Source: Acidobacteriota bacterium (lineage in GTDB: Bacteria; Acidobacteriota; Blastocatellia; RBC074). Taken from it: a stretch of 64,000 bases of DNA. The stretch spans positions 113,394 through 177,393 of the forward strand of contig JAFDVL010000011.1 in the NCBI GenBank assembly GCA_018268995.1, given 5' to 3'. Shown here piece by piece: positions 35,577 through 44,696 of the stretch. Every line of letters starts with the position of its first letter. Positions within the stretch are counted from its first letter, which is position 1. Under the pieces are notes generated by a model, which saw only the letters and a list, made by a program, of their open reading frames with translations, ran no database searches and was not told where the DNA came from. The position numbers and the translations under genes were made by a program.

Positions 35577-37319
35577 TCAGGTGTCGGCCATTGACTTGCC
35601 GCTGATGAAACCGTTCGGCGTGTAGAGGTCTTCCCAGCCGTCGTTGTCGAAGTCAATAAACCCGCCGCCCCACGCCCACATGCCGGACAATCCGCCGACC
35701 TCTGCGGTCACGTCTTTGAAAACGCCGTTGCCCAAATTCTCGAAGAGATTGTTCCCCGCCGCCAATTTTTTCAGCACGTTGTTGCTGGCGTTTTGCGTCG
35801 GAAACAAGCGGTTTAGAATGCGATTGCCAGCGGTCGAAGACATATTCGTCGCGTGCAAATCCAAGCGCCCATCGTTGTTGTAATCGCCAAACATCGCGCC
35901 CATCCCATTGCCCGGATCAAGCACGCCGCGCGCTCCGGCTTCGTCTTCAAAGTGATCGCCTTTGTTGATGTACAGCGCCTTTTCGCCGAAGTCGTTGGCG
36001 ACGTACAAATCCTGTTTATGATCGCCGTTCACATCGCCAAAGATCGCGGCATAGCTCCAGCGCCGATCCGCGACGCCCCACTTCTTCGCCTCTTCTTTGA
36101 ACGTGCCGTTGCGTTGATTGATGAACAGCAAATTCGGCGTGCCGTTCGTCGCGCGAAACCACGAATCGGGTACGACTGCGCCGTATTGGTTATATGACGA
36201 AACGTAAATGTCAGGATAACCGTCGCCGTTCACATCAGCCGCAGAAGCCGAAAAGCCATAAGCTTCCGAAGCAATGCCGACGCCTGCTTCCAGCGACACA
36301 TCGCGGAATTCGAGTTGCTTGTCTTGCTGCAAACGATTCTCAAACAAAATCTGTTGGCCGACGGTGGCGATGAAAATGTCGGTGTCGCCGTCGTTGTCAT
36401 AATCCAATGCCAATGGGCCTGCGCCGCTCAGAAGCAGTTGTACGCCCGCTTTTTCGGAAGCATCCACAAACTTGCCTTTGCCGTCATTGAGGTAGAGAAA
36501 ATTGCGCGTCGTGGCGGTCACAAACAAATCCATCAGGCCGTCGTTGTTGAAATCTGCCGCCGCCGCGCCGTGCCAGATGAAGCCGGTGTTGCCCGGCTCG
36601 CCATACGCCGGAATCTTTGCGCCGAGTCCGGCAGCTTCGGCGACTTCGGAAAACAGATCCGTCGTCGCAACCAGGCTATTCATCGGGTTGAGCGCGAATT
36701 CCTTGATGAGCCAGCGGCCTTCTTCTTTGCTCAAACTGTTCTTGATGCCGCGGGTTTCTTGTGGGTCTTTGCTCAAGGCAAAAATCGTGTCCGCCGTCGC
36801 ACGCACCCACGAACGATGACCGTTCGCATCGCGTCCGACGATGAAAAAGCTGACGAGCGATTTGGCGACGCGCGCCGTGTCGTCAAAGCTTGAGGCGCGC
36901 AGTTTGAAGCGCACGTCTTCGATTTCAGAAAAGTTGGCGAGGAACTTATCCCACTGTTTCGCAATGTCTGCACGCGACGCGGCGACCAATGTTTTCGGCG
37001 TGAATTTCCAATCGTGTTTCTGAATCCATTTCACTTCGGGTTGGGCGGCTGTTTTCTCGGTAGGCAAGGTGGTCACTTTCGCGCCGTCTTCAAAGAATTC
37101 CGCAATCTTCGTGACATTGCCATCGCGCACCGCGACGGCTAATTCGAGAATGCCGTTGGCAATGTCTTCGGAACGGTCTTCGAGTTCTTCGAGTTTCGCG
37201 CGATCTTCGTATGGTTTCGGAGCCGCAGGCGGTTGCGAGATCGGCTGTTGCGCGGGGATCGGCGCGACTGCGAGAGCAACTGCGAGCATGATAATCAAAG
37301 CGTTCTTTGTGTGATTCAT
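35577..37319 (-). CDS. FG-GAP/VCBS repeat part of the split CRTAC1-like protein
   Basis: 580 residues: a signal peptide (ending IPAQ), a helical/NTF2-like N-terminal part and six calcium-type FG-GAP repeats (DFNNDGLMDLF, DYDNDGDTDIF, DVNGDGYPDIY, DVNGDHKQDLY, DYNNDGRLDLH, DFDNDGWEDLY). It ends at a TGA in the middle of a conserved region (YTPNGFISGKSMADT), and the sequence after the TGA continues in frame as SQFWRQVV and the ASPIC part. A stem GCGTCA-AGTTG-TGACGC lies 11 nt past the TGA. The start is the ATG at 37319; the frame is open to 37379. Confidence 0.8.
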   Translation of the reverse strand: MNHTKNALIIMLAVALAVAPIPAQQPISQPPAAPKPYEDRAKLEELEDRSEDIANGILELAVAVRDGNVTKIAEFFEDGAKVTTLPTEKTAAQPEVKWIQKHDWKFTPKTLVAASRADIAKQWDKFLANFSEIEDVRFKLRASSFDDTARVAKSLVSFFIVGRDANGHRSWVRATADTIFALSKDPQETRGIKNSLSKEEGRWLIKEFALNPMNSLVATTDLFSEVAEAAGLGAKIPAYGEPGNTGFIWHGAAAADFNNDGLMDLFVTATTRNFLYLNDGKGKFVDASEKAGVQLLLSGAGPLALDYDNDGDTDIFIATVGQQILFENRLQQDKQLEFRDVSLEAGVGIASEAYGFSASAADVNGDGYPDIYVSSYNQYGAVVPDSWFRATNGTPNLLFINQRNGTFKEEAKKWGVADRRWSYAAIFGDVNGDHKQDLYVANDFGEKALYINKGDHFEDEAGARGVLDPGNGMGAMFGDYNNDGRLDLHATNMSSTAGNRILNRLFPTQNASNNVLKKLAAGNNLFENLGNGVFKDVTAEVGGLSGMWAWGGGFIDFDNDGWEDLYTPNGFISGKSMADT

Positions 37320-37343
37320 AAACATTTCTAAAAGACGGACGCG

Positions 37344-37423
37344 CGGTACGGTACAGGGAGCGGTAGCGACCTGGTACAAATGTGGGCGGTGACCAGGTTG
37401 CTACCGCTCCCTGTACCGTACCG
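37344..37423. repeat. Long inverted repeat (24-bp perfect arms)
   Basis: The segments 37344-37367 and 37400-37423 are exact reverse complements (CGGTACGGTACAGGGAGCGG...). An inner ACCTGGT/ACCAGGT pair extends the stem, and the arms begin with a repeated CGGTA. It lies just upstream of the FG-GAP gene, between it and the preceding barrel gene. A related style of palindrome occurs at 45401, 48811, 51063 and 58966, though sequences differ. Confidence 0.7.
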
Positions 37424-37426
37424 AAG

Positions 37427-38518
37427 TTACTTGAACCATCCGTGTTCTTGCAGCGTCTTCAAAAAGTTATACCGTAGCACGATTTCGGTACGGGTGCGAA
37501 CGGGCAGCATGACGCTCGGTTTTTCTAACAAATGCCCGTGATAAAGCTGAAACGTCAGTGTCGGCGTCAGCGCATAACTGCCCAATAAATACAGGTGTTT
37601 GCCCGTGAACACCTTGTCCGCATTGACGTTGCCGTAGGCGCGATCAATCTGCGTGTAGCCGTAGGTCACGCTCAATTTCTTCGTCACCGCTTTTTCGCCG
37701 AGCAGTGCAAATCCATACGCACGATTCACGTCCACGCGCTGATAATTTTCAAAGCGCACAGCATCCACAATGCGCGTTTCTTTGGCGTTGATTTTCAACG
37801 CCTGGCGCAACGTTTCTGCACCGGAAACAAAGGTGTAATCGAACGACATCGCCGCGCGTTTGCCGAGGGTTTTGCTGACCAGAAATTGATGGTAGTTCGC
37901 TTGCTTCAGCCGATGATACCGCTTGTTAAGATTGGGCAAATTCAAATCGCCGAAATAGCCGTAAGTCGCCGCGATTTCGTCAAAGAACAATTCCTTCGGA
38001 CGCCGCAGGATCAATCGCTGCCCCGTCAAATAGCCGTCGTTGTTGTAGGTCGTGATTTCAGTGTGTTGCCCGCGCAAAAAATCAAAACCGCCGTATTGCA
38101 CTTCGACGCCTTTGACGGGCTGCACCGACAGAAACAAATGCTTGAGATACAAATTGACATTGCCACGACGCGGCCCCGCAGGCGTTTCGTCCCATCCGGC
38201 AGTGAAGCGACGACCGCTGTTGATCCAGGCATTCAGCGTCACTTTGCCCCGTGCGTCGAATTTGAAACGCCCCGTCAAATCGAAACGTTGCTGTACCTGT
38301 GTGACAGTGGTGATGGGGGCGGAGTTTGCTACGTGCATGTAGCGCGCGGCGAACCCGAATTTAGAGAGTTCCAACCAACGACCAACTTTTTCTGTAGTAG
38401 ACGTGACACTTGGTGCAGGGGGGCTGCTGGTGGCGTCTTCGTTTTGGGCGTGAAGCGAGAGGCACCAAACAGCAGCCAGCAGGCAGACTCTAAAAATGGA
38501 GTAAGTCAGGCGAATCAT
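37427..38518 (-). CDS. Outer-membrane beta-barrel (porin-like) protein
   Basis: A 363-residue protein with a signal peptide (ending LSLHAQ). It contains alternating aromatic/hydrophobic strands throughout (for example FKFDARGKVTLNAWINSGRRF, VEVQYGGFDFLRG, VTYGYTQIDRAYG) and ends TEIVLRYNFLK...GWFK, typical of a 14-16-stranded barrel. I do not recognise the substrate. The ATG at 38518 is chosen because the signal peptide begins there; the ribosome site is weak. It is the first gene of a minus-strand pair with the FG-GAP protein. Confidence 0.75.
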   Translation of the reverse strand: MIRLTYSIFRVCLLAAVWCLSLHAQNEDATSSPPAPSVTSTTEKVGRWLELSKFGFAARYMHVANSAPITTVTQVQQRFDLTGRFKFDARGKVTLNAWINSGRRFTAGWDETPAGPRRGNVNLYLKHLFLSVQPVKGVEVQYGGFDFLRGQHTEITTYNNDGYLTGQRLILRRPKELFFDEIAATYGYFGDLNLPNLNKRYHRLKQANYHQFLVSKTLGKRAAMSFDYTFVSGAETLRQALKINAKETRIVDAVRFENYQRVDVNRAYGFALLGEKAVTKKLSVTYGYTQIDRAYGNVNADKVFTGKHLYLLGSYALTPTLTFQLYHGHLLEKPSVMLPVRTRTEIVLRYNFLKTLQEHGWFK

Positions 38519-38662
38519 GATGAGCCGGAAATGCAGTTCTTTAGGTACGACCTCACAACGTATCACATTCATTGCAACTCGTCTTGAAACCGGAGATGGA
38601 AGAACGCCTCCACCTTTCGGCTGATGGCAAAGTTTTCCCGCTGCAAATCCAGAAGGCAGATT

Positions 38663-41600
38663 CTATTTGAAATTGAGCTTCACCGTGTTAGCGGTTCTGC
38701 CATCTACGGTCAACACAAAATCCACTTCGCCCCGCCCGATCAAGCTGCGCGGCACACGCACGTTCACCTGATCAAGCCCGACATAGCCCGGTTGCGCACT
38801 CGCGTATTGCACCTCACCTGCAACTCCACCAAGCAAGGCGGAAACAGCGGCTTGACTGCTGCGCCCGCGAATGCCTGTGCCGTAAAGTTCCAGCACGATC
38901 ACTTCTTCGGGCGTCCCTAAATCAATCGGTAAGCTGGTGGCTTTCCCCGTGACGGAATCGAATTGGAAAACGGGTTCGCGCACCTGTGCGCCGTTGGCCT
39001 TGACGCGAATGGCATAGGCCGCAGGCGCTCCTTTCCCATCCTGACTGGCCGTGAAGATCGCGGGGGCAACGGCTTCAATCAACACGATGCCCATTGAAAC
39101 AGCTCCATCACCACTGGTGATAGTCACGGTAGCGGGGCCAGTGGCCGTGCCTTCTGGGATCAAGTAGTTGACCTGCCCAGAAGACACATAGAACAAAGGG
39201 GCGAGGCGCGTGACGCCTGCTGCGTCTTTGACTGTAACCGTTGTGCCGAACAGGGTGGTCGGCAGCGGGAGCATGAGGGCAGGGCCGGAGCCTGTGGCAA
39301 GATTTTGCCCAAAGCCTGACACAATAGCACCGCTGGCTAGCACAGCTTGATAGTTGGCCGCATTGACGGTAGCCACGGCAGAGACTGGCTGTTGCCGTTG
39401 CAACAAAATTCCGTCCATCGGCGCGAGCGTCACCTGCGCGGCGGGTGAACCGTCATTATACAACGCGGCAGACGTGACGTAGACCGCATCGGCAATCAGT
39501 GCGCCGGATGTTGCTCCATTGCGCACGCGCAGCACGGGCGCACCGGCTGCGGTCAGCGCCAGGTTCGTTGCAATCGTATGCCAGCCATCGCCGTCTTTGG
39601 CAGTCGTCTGGTCAAGCGTGGCCGTGGCGAGTACATTGCCGCCGGAGACGATTTCGTACACGGCGTTCTTCGTCCATGTGTTGGCCGTAGGCGCGGCGGG
39701 CAGCCAGACTTGGATGGTGTATTGTCCGTTTTCCGGGATGTTGAGATTCCATTGCGCTGTGCCGCTGGTGGCGTCCAGTTGATGCACCTTGCCTTGCCAG
39801 GCGTGATAGAACGGGCCGTTGGCATTCTGCGGCATTGGTGGCAGGGTGATACCAAAGTCAACCAAAAAGCTGCCGGTATTGTAGGTGACGGTATTCCACG
39901 CGCCGCTGAAACTGTAGTTTGTCTCAGCGTCATCCAAAATGTACTGGTACAGTGGTGCTTGTGTACCAGTAAAGCGCCGCAACCCAGATTCAAGAGAAAA
40001 TATCTGTTTGTCGGATGTGCCGTTGAGCAGCACGACGCCATGCGTGAAATCCCGGCGATAGAGCGCCAGGGGCGTGGTGGAAAGCGTTATGCCGTCAAGC
40101 CAGACATCACCAGCTACGTCGCCGACCCAAAACTGAAGCCTTGCATCGTTGGCGGTGACTGGTGTTCTAAACGACGCTGTGTAGAGTTTCCAATTTGTAT
40201 CAATTTCAATTTGCGCAAATAACCCGTAGTTTAGAAAGTTCGGTGCACCACCTTGTGAATTCACAGTTATTATACGCGGCGCATCAGCCCGTGCCCAGAA
40301 CTTCACGTCGTAATTAGTGCCCGCTACCAAGGGAAGATTCCCCTGCTCGAATCCAATGTGCCATCTCGCAGTGCTGATGGAAGTGACGTTCAAATGGGCA
40401 GAGGAATTTCCTTCGGCGGCAGTCGTCGAGTCCAAAGTCACGGTCGCCTTTCCTTGCCCGCCGTTGAAGATATTCAGTTGCCACGTTCCCGCCAGGCTGT
40501 TTTCAAAACCCCCATTGCGGAGAAGGTTGGCATTGATAGATTGATCGGCGCTGAGTCGTACTGCTGGCCCTAGTGGAAGCCCAAGGTTGAAATCGTATTC
40601 GTCATACCAGAAATTTGCCGATGAGCTGTTGTCGCCCCAATCAAAGGTGAAATATCCGTCGCCCACTAGCGAAGTCGCCAAACCAAAACGCATATTCGGA
40701 TAAAAACTCTGCCCAAAAAGAGCGGTAGCGGCTGGCATCCCCTGTGCCGGACTGTATCCATACCCATAGGCAAGCTGGTTAGGCGGTGAGGATTGCACCA
40801 TTGTGATTGGTCGTTGCTTTCCACCAAACCACGCTTGATAGTTCTGCAACATAGAACCGAACGCCATCAACCCTTCACGCACGTTTGGGGCGGAAAAAAT
40901 AAAACTGTTACCGCTGAATGCTGCCAAGGTGTCGAGGGGAGGCGGGCTATCACCAAGGTGCCCGGAAACATAGGCAAAAGGCGCGAGTTTCCGAAACATC
41001 GCAATTTCACTATAAACGCCATTACGCCAGGCGGCATCGAGTGCAACAGGGTCGTCAGGTTGTCCGTCATTATTGGCGTCTATTTGAATAGAACGGCCAA
41101 AGCGATCCGTCTTCATCCAAGAGATCGAAGTAAAGAAATTGTCGAAGAAGATGCCGTCAAATGCCAAGCGCGACTGCACGAGTTGTTGATAGGCGCGTTG
41201 CGCCAGGAATTCAGCCACTTCGGGTTTGGTCAGGTTCAATCTATAACTGGGGGGACTGCCGGGCCAGATTTCGATTCGGTTTCCTTTGGTATCCTTTAGG
41301 TAAAAATCGTCGGGAATTGAGTAGATGGTATAGCTTAATGCATCAACCGCATTTACATTCGGATTCACAATAATGACGTTGGGATTTTGTTCTCTTACAG
41401 CCAGTGCTTCCGCCGCCCTGAAAAATGGGGCGAGATAGAGTTGAATCTTTTTGGCTTGATCGGGTTTAGAAAAGTAGACGACTTGTCCCCACCAAATGCT
41501 ACCGATTCTTGGGAACGACCCGCTTGGGGCGGAAACCGCGCGATACTCAAGCGTCTGAACATAGTCCGGGTTGGAATTGCAACGCAGGTACACCGTGTTG

Positions 41601-42877
41601 AGCACTCGCGGGTCAGGCGACAGTCCGGCCACCGTTCCCTGATGCGCAGTCGTCCCATGACCCGTCGCAAACGGCGTCATCTGGTTGTAGTCCTTGAGCG
41701 TGCCGATTGAGTAAGCACATGCGCTTACTTGTGTAGTGTTAAAAGAGAGATTGACGCTGGTTGCGCCGGGCGCAAGTAGATTGCTGCCCGGATTGACATT
41801 GGTGATGGGAATGCCCGTCCACGCATGCGACGCCGTGCCGCAACCGCTAACGGCATAGCTCAATTGACCGGGCGAGACGCCCGCCAGCGGCAACCACACT
41901 TCGTTATCTGCCAAGGCCGTAGAGCGCGTGGCGTTGTAGCGAATCTGCTCCACCGTCTTTTCATCCGCCGAGACGCGGAGTTCGTCAATCAGAAACGCAC
42001 TGGCATGTCCAAAAGCGTCGCTATTGACTGTAAAGGACGGCCCGTCAGCAGCGGGCATTGTGAGCGGCACGATTCGCTCGCTCGTTAAAACTCCATCAAG
42101 GTAAAGACGCAGTCGCCCATTGGCTTTAGAGTAGGTGAGGGCTAGGTGATACCAAACACCTTTCTTCAAATTTTCAATGCGGATGCCACCTGCTGAGACA
42201 CCAGTCCCGCTGGGGCTTGTTATTCCCGCATAGAACCCGCCATTGACGGCTTCGGAGATAACAAGCTGGTCATTGTTCAGCGCCGTATACCGAAACAGCG
42301 TATGGTCGTATTGGGAATAGATAGGATCAGTCCCGTCTTTTGTGGGCGCGAACCAAAGCTCTATCGTGCCGTCGTTGAAGCTGATGTTTCCCGGTGCCGG
42401 GTAACTGGCGATGCCGCCTGTCGCAATGGCGAGTGCCGAACCAAACTTACCCGCTACGAGTGATGTCCCTTCGGCACGCAGCGGCGCGGTGCCTGAAGTG
42501 CTCGTCAACGCATTGTCGTAGTGGAAGAGCGCACGCTGGGTCAGCGCGCCTTGCGCCAGCGGCTGCCCGTTCAACGAGAAGGTGTAGTCGCTGCCTCCGC
42601 CCGAACTGCCAATGGCAAAACTGTAGTCGGGGGTGAGTTGCAACTGGACATTACCACAGGTCGCTTGTGCCGCTCGCGTCTTCGTAACGGTTCTCGTCCG
42701 TATGCCCTTAGCATGCGGTGCGAAGCCATTAATTGTGTTGTTCGTTGGTTTTCTGGGGAGCGCCGAGAGATGCGCTGAAAAAGCAGGGACGGCGCTGACA
42801 ATGAACAACAGCGAGAAGAGTAATGGAAGATGGATGATGATAGCCCAGAGCGCGGGGCGGTAGGTGTGGAAGCGCAT
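38663..42877 (-). CDS. Large secreted protein: LamG, TIM-barrel-like and Solibacter-type C-terminal domain
   Basis: A 1404-residue protein with a signal peptide (~12-34). A LamG/concanavalin-like domain (~115-330, FNDGTIELWFAP and DGPSFTVNSD) is followed by a putative glycoside-hydrolase-like barrel (~430-800, LAFDGIFFDNFFTSISWMKTDRFG). A carbohydrate-binding-like domain comes next (~815-960, NGGFENSLAGTWQLNIFNGG). The last ~230 residues are the Solibacter uncharacterised C-terminal domain (VNAANYQAV, SGQVNYLIPEG, VNVRVPRSLIGRGEVDF), a marker of Acidobacteriota. The start has an AGAGGA site. Function is probably binding or processing of an extracellular polymer. No catalytic residue can be assigned safely. 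Confidence 0.8.
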   Translation of the reverse strand: MRFHTYRPALWAIIIHLPLLFSLLFIVSAVPAFSAHLSALPRKPTNNTINGFAPHAKGIRTRTVTKTRAAQATCGNVQLQLTPDYSFAIGSSGGGSDYTFSLNGQPLAQGALTQRALFHYDNALTSTSGTAPLRAEGTSLVAGKFGSALAIATGGIASYPAPGNISFNDGTIELWFAPTKDGTDPIYSQYDHTLFRYTALNNDQLVISEAVNGGFYAGITSPSGTGVSAGGIRIENLKKGVWYHLALTYSKANGRLRLYLDGVLTSERIVPLTMPAADGPSFTVNSDAFGHASAFLIDELRVSADEKTVEQIRYNATRSTALADNEVWLPLAGVSPGQLSYAVSGCGTASHAWTGIPITNVNPGSNLLAPGATSVNLSFNTTQVSACAYSIGTLKDYNQMTPFATGHGTTAHQGTVAGLSPDPRVLNTVYLRCNSNPDYVQTLEYRAVSAPSGSFPRIGSIWWGQVVYFSKPDQAKKIQLYLAPFFRAAEALAVREQNPNVIIVNPNVNAVDALSYTIYSIPDDFYLKDTKGNRIEIWPGSPPSYRLNLTKPEVAEFLAQRAYQQLVQSRLAFDGIFFDNFFTSISWMKTDRFGRSIQIDANNDGQPDDPVALDAAWRNGVYSEIAMFRKLAPFAYVSGHLGDSPPPLDTLAAFSGNSFIFSAPNVREGLMAFGSMLQNYQAWFGGKQRPITMVQSSPPNQLAYGYGYSPAQGMPAATALFGQSFYPNMRFGLATSLVGDGYFTFDWGDNSSSANFWYDEYDFNLGLPLGPAVRLSADQSINANLLRNGGFENSLAGTWQLNIFNGGQGKATVTLDSTTAAEGNSSAHLNVTSISTARWHIGFEQGNLPLVAGTNYDVKFWARADAPRIITVNSQGGAPNFLNYGLFAQIEIDTNWKLYTASFRTPVTANDARLQFWVGDVAGDVWLDGITLSTTPLALYRRDFTHGVVLLNGTSDKQIFSLESGLRRFTGTQAPLYQYILDDAETNYSFSGAWNTVTYNTGSFLVDFGITLPPMPQNANGPFYHAWQGKVHQLDATSGTAQWNLNIPENGQYTIQVWLPAAPTANTWTKNAVYEIVSGGNVLATATLDQTTAKDGDGWHTIATNLALTAAGAPVLRVRNGATSGALIADAVYVTSAALYNDGSPAAQVTLAPMDGILLQRQQPVSAVATVNAANYQAVLASGAIVSGFGQNLATGSGPALMLPLPTTLFGTTVTVKDAAGVTRLAPLFYVSSGQVNYLIPEGTATGPATVTITSGDGAVSMGIVLIEAVAPAIFTASQDGKGAPAAYAIRVKANGAQVREPVFQFDSVTGKATSLPIDLGTPEEVIVLELYGTGIRGRSSQAAVSALLGGVAGEVQYASAQPGYVGLDQVNVRVPRSLIGRGEVDFVLTVDGRTANTVKLNFK

Positions 42878-43093
42878 CGTAGTTTTCCTCTTTTTCAGGT
42901 TTTGATCTGCGTGATGATGAAACGGGTCTTTCCCTCACGACGAATAAAAGTAAAAATAGGGATCGTGCCAGTGATGGCGCTAACTTGAGGCCAATCCAAC
43001 CACAATCAGCACATTCAACCACTTCAGATCGCCCCTGCCAAGCACTCGCTAAGTCCAATTGGGTAGATCCGTTCTGTCTTAGCTTACGTTGTT

Positions 43094-43693
43094 TTAGAGG
43101 CAGATGTAGCGTCCTAAAAAACTGTTATAGAGACAATTCCCTGAACAGCAATCAAAACCACTGCCACAAGTGTGGCCCGATCCGTATCGGCATCTCGTTT
43201 CACTTGAAAGAAAATTAGAACAACAAATCAGCCCAGCACTGCACTGCGCATGCGTACAGCATAGTGAATAAAAAGGCTGATCATTTGGGAAGGTACATCC
43301 TGCCAGTGCGGTTGGGGCAACAATAGACATCACAATAGGTACTGCGATGGCGCTGCCTCCGCCCAATTTTCGGATGGCTTCACGTCGTCCGAGGCGTGGG
43401 ATTTCAGGAGGGCGTCTCATGGGTTCTTCCAGTAGACTCGCTTTGCTCAGTTCTTCAATGGCTTGCCACACCGTTGTTGTGCCCAGCTTCTGATTCAAGC
43501 TTTGACTACTACGCGAAGCTATTTCTGGGATAGACGTTTCGCCATCGCAGTGCTGCCACACGGTAGCCGCGATCAGATTTAGACAATGAGCTTTATGGTT
43601 TTTCAAGTCGTAGATCAGTACTTCATCGGATAGCTCTTGCGTAACGAGATCATTAACTCTCGCCTGAGGAAAACGAGGTTTGCTTTGAGACAT
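43094..43693 (-). CDS. PqqD-like protein with a 12-cysteine tail
   Basis: A 199-residue protein. Residues ~1-95 resemble PqqD/RRE peptide-chaperone domains (DEVLIYDLKNHKAHCLNLIAATVWQHCDGETSIPEIA). Residues 102-131 are RREAIRKLGGG plus a hydrophobic stretch, like a twin-arginine or holin-type signal. The C-terminal 67 residues hold 12 cysteines, in a pattern with CCTHAQC, CCS, CGSGFDCCSGNC and a terminal C, reminiscent of knottins. The layout suggests an exported disulfide-rich protein or a ribosomally made peptide carrying its own recognition domain. A regulon motif 88-125 bp upstream links it to the nitrate/NO genes. Ribosome site GGGAG. Confidence 0.75.
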   Translation of the reverse strand: MSQSKPRFPQARVNDLVTQELSDEVLIYDLKNHKAHCLNLIAATVWQHCDGETSIPEIASRSSQSLNQKLGTTTVWQAIEELSKASLLEEPMRRPPEIPRLGRREAIRKLGGGSAIAVPIVMSIVAPTALAGCTFPNDQPFYSLCCTHAQCSAGLICCSNFLSSETRCRYGSGHTCGSGFDCCSGNCLYNSFLGRYICL

Positions 43694-43749
43694 AAATTCT
43701 CCCTATGTGGAAAGACTGCTCTGTATGTTTCAGGAAGTTACTACAAGGA

Positions 43750-43818
43750 TATTTAATCTTCTGATAAGGCTACCGGGCAATAATGAAATCACATCATTCT
43801 TCTAATGAAATCACATCA
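43750..43818 (-). promoter_or_regulatory. Quadruple half-site operator
   Basis: TAATG (43781), CATCA (43792), TAATG (43803) and CATCA (43814) alternate at exact 11-bp steps; the 16-bp segment 43781-43796 is repeated perfectly at 43803-43818. A TAAATA-like hexamer (43750-43755 on the minus strand) lies 25 nt past the last half-site. It serves the PqqD-like gene at 43693 and possibly the divergent hemerythrin at 43942. Confidence 0.65.
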
Positions 43819-43941
43819 GAAGACCTTTGTCTGATAGCAGGTGATAAGAGTAAAACAGCCAACGTGACATAAGTCATCGGCAGAAAGAGCAGGCGCGTAT
43901 ATTTTGCCGATAACGATTTTGTAAGAGAGGAACACATTGCA

Positions 43942-44532
43942 ATGGCGATTACGATTGGTCGCAAGTTAGAAAGTGATTATGTAAACCCGCTCGGTATGCT
44001 GAGCGATTGTCATCGTCGCATTGAGAAGTTTCTCAACCTTTTGCTGACTGTGACGAAACAGATGCAGGGGCAGCAACTGAATGACGAATATCGCACGGCG
44101 TTCGCTACGGCGCTCCGGTACTTCCGCGAAGGCGCGCCGAAACACACGCGCGACGAAGAGGATTCGTTGTTTCCGCGCCTGCATCAAGCGGCAGATGCAC
44201 AGGCGCAACAAGTTCTGTCGCGGCTGGAGGAGTTGCAGCAGGATCATACGGTCGCCGAGACGGGGCATCGTACGGTAGAGGCGTTGGGGAGTCGTTGGCT
44301 AACGGATGGTTCTTTGACGGGTGAAGATGCACAGGCTCTGACCGAAGTGTTGGAACTGCTCCACACACTTTATCAACGACACATCGTCATCGAAGATACC
44401 GAAGTCTTTCCGCTGGCCGGAAGAAGTCTGAAGCAAGAAGACATTCAGGCGCTCGCGCACGAAATGGCAGCGCGGCGCGGCCTGCGTCTGGATACACAAA
44501 TGCTGCCTTTTCCCCGCACGACAAACCAATGA
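43942..44532 (+). CDS. Hemerythrin-like HHE-domain protein
   Basis: A 196-residue four-helix protein of the hemerythrin superfamily with di-iron ligand candidates in LSDCHRRIEKF, HTRDEEDSLFPRL, DHTVAETGH and RHIVIEDTEVFPLA. Such proteins bind O2 or NO or repair iron-sulfur centres (RIC/YtfE-like). The ATG has GAGGA upstream. The 248-bp gap to the divergent PqqD-like gene holds the quadruple half-site operator, so expression with nitrate/NO genes is plausible. Confidence 0.82.
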   Translation: MAITIGRKLESDYVNPLGMLSDCHRRIEKFLNLLLTVTKQMQGQQLNDEYRTAFATALRYFREGAPKHTRDEEDSLFPRLHQAADAQAQQVLSRLEELQQDHTVAETGHRTVEALGSRWLTDGSLTGEDAQALTEVLELLHTLYQRHIVIEDTEVFPLAGRSLKQEDIQALAHEMAARRGLRLDTQMLPFPRTTNQ

Positions 44533-44696
44533 AATCCGCCTGATGTCACGAGACCCTGATTCTGTGCGCGCGAACATCCTTATGCGTTGCTGCTGTGCCT
44601 GCGCATTCAGCTTGAATTGAAGACGCCGTGGCCTGGCTGTGAGGCAGGGCCGAAACCGTCGTCCGTTTTTTTGGCGACCGATCTTACGCCACATTT

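Noticed and set aside
35577..35579. Selenocysteine codon in the FG-GAP/thioredoxin protein
   Set aside because: A stem-loop sits at a plausible SECIS distance, but no selenoprotein of this family is known and no Sec machinery is visible; mutation or error is simpler. Kept only as a check.
44533..44696. Minus-strand open frame after the plus-strand hemerythrin
   Set aside because: It is low-complexity and antisense to the hemerythrin, with no ribosome site or family resemblance.
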